This document shows positions 22,270 to 25,151 of a stretch of DNA of 25,151 nucleotides, piece by piece (the first letter of the stretch is position 1; each line of letters begins with the position of its first letter). The position numbers and the translations under genes were made by a program. This stretch comes from Patescibacteria group bacterium. GTDB lineage: Bacteria; Patescibacteriota; Patescibacteriia; UBA1558; S5-K13. The stretch covers positions 1 through 25,151 of the forward strand of contig JAQVMR010000009.1 of assembly GCA_028703545.1 (NCBI GenBank). The letters are read 5' to 3'. The notes beneath the pieces were generated by a model. The model was not told the DNA's origin. It searched no databases and saw only the letters and a program-made list of their open reading frames with translations.

Positions 22270-22876
22270 AGAATATAGTGGAAGCCCCGCTACGGATAAA
22301 ATTAAGAGAAGAACATCTTCAAATGGAATTGACTGGTCCGAAGAGGAAGATGTTTTAAGTGGAGAAGAGGGGTCTATTTTGTCACCATCAATATTAAAAT
22401 CAGAGAATCAATTTTTTATGTGGTATTTAGATTCTTTGGGTGGTGGTTCAGATGCTACAAATACTATTATCAAATATGTGGTTTCTGATGACGGGGTTTC
22501 TAATTGGTCAGAACCCATATCTATTTCATTGACTCAACCAGAATATGTGATTTGGCACATAGACTTAAGATATATTCCGGAAAAACAAAAATATTATATG
22601 CTTTATAGTGCCTTTCCATATGGTTCTAGTAACACTAATAAGGCAGCTTTGTTTTTTTCTCAAAGTGATGATGGAACAAATTGGAAAGTCTATAACAAAA
22701 AAGTAATAAACACATCTCCAACTTCAAGTTGGGATTCCGAGGCCATTTATAAATCCACATTTTTATATAATAATACATCCGATATGTTTAGGGTTTGGTA
22801 TAGCGCCAAAGGAGATGACAGTAGTTGGCATACTGGATATACAGAGAGGAATATGACACTATTTTTAGACTCATAG
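22262..22876 (+). pseudogene. Surface protein, middle part (propeller-like domain) in shifted frame
   Basis: This is the direct continuation of the N-terminal part after a one-base shift at about 22261: YYREYSGSP, then RRTSSNGIDWSEEEDVL, then the blade motifs SPSILKSENQFFMWYLDS, DLRYIPEKQKYYMLYSA, FFSQSDDGTNWKVY and MFRVWYSAKGDDSSWHTGYTE. The repeated order of an aromatic strand, a polar turn and SxDG-x-W resembles sialidase/Asp-box or GH43-like propeller blades. The frame stops at 22876, where sequence resembling the end of a different domain starts in another frame. An isolated start at TTG 22379 would leave out the first blades and any signal peptide. Confidence 0.75.
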
Positions 22877-23685
22877 GATCTTATTCTGTTTCGTATGTTG
22901 TTTCTGATTTATCTGGCAATACAAGTACATCAACAAGAACTGTAAATGTAGTTGATACAACAGATCCAGTTATTACAATCTTAGGAGATAATCCAATAGT
23001 GCTTTATCGAGGAGACGCATATGTGGATACCGGGGCTACTGCAATTGATAATGTGGATGGAGTAATATCAGTTCAAACGTCAGGGTATGTAGATACATCA
23101 CAAATTGGCACATATATAATAACTTATTCAGTAACAGATTCTTCCTTAAATTTATCTACTAAAACAAGAATTATAAATGTTGAACGAAGACCAGGTGGGG
23201 GAATACCTGTTTATATATTAAACATAATGAATGCAAATAATCAGGCGGGTCAAAAATCTGATATTGTAAATCAACCACAGATTGTGAACAATCAAGTATT
23301 TAAATATAAAAATGATCCAAAAGTATATTTATTGGAAAATGGTGTTAAGCGCTGGATCAAAGACGAAAAAACTTTTAATAATTTAGGTTATAAGTGGTCT
23401 GATATCAAAGAAATAGATAGTAGTTTTAATACCTATTTAGATGGAGTAGACATTATTTTTGTAGAAAATATTTTTAATAGAGAGCTAAAATTTGGTTCAA
23501 CTGGAAATGATGTAGCAAAGTTACAGACTTTATTAAAAAAATTAAAATATTTTACATATTCAAGAATTACAAACTATTATGGAAGTTACACTCTTAATGC
23601 TGTCAAAAAATTTCAAAGGGCCAATAAATTAAAAGTTACTGGCACGCTGGATAAATTCACCAGGGACATGTTACGGGATTTATAG
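22825..23685 (+). pseudogene. Surface protein, C-terminal part (DUF5011 Ig-like, spacer, peptidoglycan-binding domain)
   Basis: From about residue 18 (GSYSVSYVVSDLSGNTS) this frame encodes only the end of one Ig-like DUF5011 repeat. A complete repeat follows at about 47-122, with DTTDPVITILG, YVDTGATAIDNVDG and GTYIITYSVTDSS. A Gly/Pro linker and Asn-rich stretch lead to a small module at about 160-205 (VYLLENGVKRWI, FNNLGYKWSDI) common in CPR surface proteins. A peptidoglycan_binding_1 domain closes the protein at about 219-286 (LKFGSTGNDVAKLQTLLKKL, AVKKFQRANKLKVTGTLD). The first 17 residues are out-of-frame propeller sequence, and the truncated first DUF5011 repeat points to a deletion at about 22855-22880. 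Confidence 0.78.
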
Positions 23686-23738
23686 AGTATGTAAAATTTA
23701 AAATTTAAATAAATTTTTAAAATTTTTTAATATTAGGC

Positions 23739-25151
23739 CTACAACTTTTTAGTCATATATTCACCTTCTAATTTATATCCTAATTTTCTATAATACTCTC
23801 TTACACCTATTCCTGAAATAACAGCTATTTTTTTGTATTTACTTTCTTTTGATATACGTTCTGCTTCTTGCATTAATTTTTTACCAAAACCAATGTGTTG
23901 AGTAGAGGAAGTATTAGCTTTTTTATCATGAGCAACTAACTTTCCATATACATGAATTTCTCTAATAATTGAACAATTTTTTAGTTCAGAAAAAATATTT
24001 TTAGCTTTATCTTTATTAAATCTCAACCTTAGGAATCCATATAATTTATTTCTTTCATAGTTTTCATAACTTATGAAAAATTCTGTACCATTTGATGCAC
24101 TGTATTTTTCTACAAACAATTTTATATCTTTTAATTTAATTTCTTTGTCTTTTATCTCTCTACACCTTATACATTTACATTTTAAATGACGAAGTTTCAT
24201 TTCGCGTTCAATATTTTGTCTTAAATTTGTAATATCATTTCCACCAACAATTGATTCTTTTGGAATATCTCTAATTAATCTATTTATCCTTACATAATAA
24301 GGAATAAGTTTTGACTTTACATCAACTAGTAAATCAAGTAATTCATTTTTTGTATAGGGCACATAAGAACGCTCTCTAAACATCTTATATAAAATTTTTG
24401 CCTCACGCGTAACAACACAAGGATAAATTTTTATTTGATCTGGTCTATAGTCTGTATTTTCAAAAATATCTCTAAACATTTTATAATCCTTTTTTGGATT
24501 GGAATAGGGTAGGTCGGGCATTAGATGATAATCAACTTTTAGTCCAATTTCTTTACATAATTTCGTTGCTTTTATTATATCTTTTTGCTTGTGACCACGT
24601 TTCACTTTTTTTAATATTTCATCATTTGTGTGCTGAACACCGAATTGAATTCTGGTACAGGCTTGATGTCTCATTGCAATTAATTCTTTTTCATTAATAA
24701 GATCCGGTCTCGTTTCAAGAGTTACACCGATAATTCTGTATTCTGTATTCTCGTTTTGTTTTAACATTTTCTCTAGGGAGTATTCTTTTTTATTATTATT
24801 TTTAGGATAATCATTTGCTCCCTGGAAACAACGAGAGATAAACCAATTTTGATATTTTCTAGTGTAGGCATTCCACGAACCACCTAAAACTAAAAGCTCT
24901 ATTTTATCAACTGTGTGTCCATTTACTTCAAGTGCTTTTATGCGATATTGAACTTGATTATATGGATCAAATTTAAGCCCCTTTGCTCTTTGAGCCGCAG
25001 GTTCATTTGATAGATAGCTTACTGACATGTCAGTTTCTTTTGGACAATAAATACATGTCCCGGGGCAATTATATGGTTTTGTAAGAACTGTAAGTGGAGT
25101 AACCCCAGAAATTGTTCTTGTAACTCGAGTTATAAGAAATTTTTCTAATGC
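23739..25151 (-). CDS. elp3: Elp3-type tRNA uridine(34) acetyltransferase/radical SAM protein (5' end off window)
   Basis: Elp3 uses a radical-SAM domain and a GNAT domain to put a carboxymethyl-type group on wobble U34 of tRNAs. The minus-strand frame is open to the right edge, so the true start lies outside; ATG 25028 is internal because the essential iron-sulfur motif CPGTCIYCP (25041-25067) lies upstream of it. Further motifs: SNEPAAQRA, LEVNGHTVDKIELLVLGGSW, TRIQFGVQHTNDEIL and HLMPDLPYSNPKKD. Cys-rich LKCKCIRCREI follows, and at the C terminus the acetyl-CoA-binding HIGFGKKLMQEAERIS and YYRKLGYKLEGEYM. Gene order gives it no operon partner here. An elp3 relic lies 2.4 kb past its 3' end. 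Confidence 0.93.
   Translation of the reverse strand, partial: ALEKFLITRVTRTISGVTPLTVLTKPYNCPGTCIYCPKETDMSVSYLSNEPAAQRAKGLKFDPYNQVQYRIKALEVNGHTVDKIELLVLGGSWNAYTRKYQNWFISRCFQGANDYPKNNNKKEYSLEKMLKQNENTEYRIIGVTLETRPDLINEKELIAMRHQACTRIQFGVQHTNDEILKKVKRGHKQKDIIKATKLCKEIGLKVDYHLMPDLPYSNPKKDYKMFRDIFENTDYRPDQIKIYPCVVTREAKILYKMFRERSYVPYTKNELLDLLVDVKSKLIPYYVRINRLIRDIPKESIVGGNDITNLRQNIEREMKLRHLKCKCIRCREIKDKEIKLKDIKLFVEKYSASNGTEFFISYENYERNKLYGFLRLRFNKDKAKNIFSELKNCSIIREIHVYGKLVAHDKKANTSSTQHIGFGKKLMQEAERISKESKYKKIAVISGIGVREYYRKLGYKLEGEYMTKKL

Noticed and set aside
23686..23738. AT-only hairpin as a terminator between the surface protein and elp3
   Set aside because: AAAATTT/AAATTTT repeats can pair, but the stem has no G:C pairs and could be simple low complexity.

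Overview
This window is strongly AT-rich chromosomal DNA that is densely packed with genes. Most core genes have no visible Shine-Dalgarno sequence. The gene set (ParA/ParB, GyrA, RuvB, YchF, a ClpC-type ATPase, an Elp3-type radical-SAM acetyltransferase, a translin-family protein, QueH/QueA, and a DUF2341-type surface protein with a peptidoglycan-binding tail) suggests a small-genome bacterium of the Candidate Phyla Radiation (Patescibacteria). That placement is inferred from gene content and composition; no 16S rRNA gene or ribosomal protein is present to confirm it.

Layout. Bases 1-2700 (+) hold the 3' part of a ClpC-like gene broken by one in-frame TAA, then comF and a small ferredoxin. 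Bases 2738-3675 (-) hold a membrane protein and a three-gene tRNA cluster (Leu-CAA, initiator Met, elongator Met). Divergent from the tRNAs are parA-parB (3798-5489, +). Bases 5537-6856 (-) form an accessory island of three small genes. Each is preceded by almost the same promoter-leader-SD block, and two of them encode related, diverged receiver-like proteins. Then come gyrA and a Nif3-like gene (+), followed by a minus-strand protein that looks like two degenerate acyl-carrier-like folds (10834-11442). Bases 11630-16871 (+) hold ruvB, a CYTH protein, a DUF5680 protein, a TIM-barrel-like protein, an HExxH protein, queH and queA. ychF faces queA with a short convergent overlap. After a translin-family gene and a 53-residue basic ORF, glyA-folD (-) form a one-carbon folate pair. 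The right end carries a relic of an elp3-like gene, a surface-protein gene broken in two places, and an elp3 gene that runs off the right edge.

How the genes work together. parA/parB serve chromosome partition. gyrA and ruvB serve topology and recombination. queA and queH catalyse the last two steps of queuosine synthesis at tRNA position 34, and elp3 modifies wobble uridines, so tRNA wobble modification is well represented. glyA and folD interconvert one-carbon folates.

The most unusual content is the 5.5-7.0 kb island with its three copies of one regulatory leader, paired 16-bp-phased palindromes near accessory genes, several decaying genes (clpC, the surface protein, the elp3 relic), an inverted-repeat element that has extended a neighbouring ORF, an initiator tRNA with C33, and a FolD that lacks its usual dinucleotide-binding signature.
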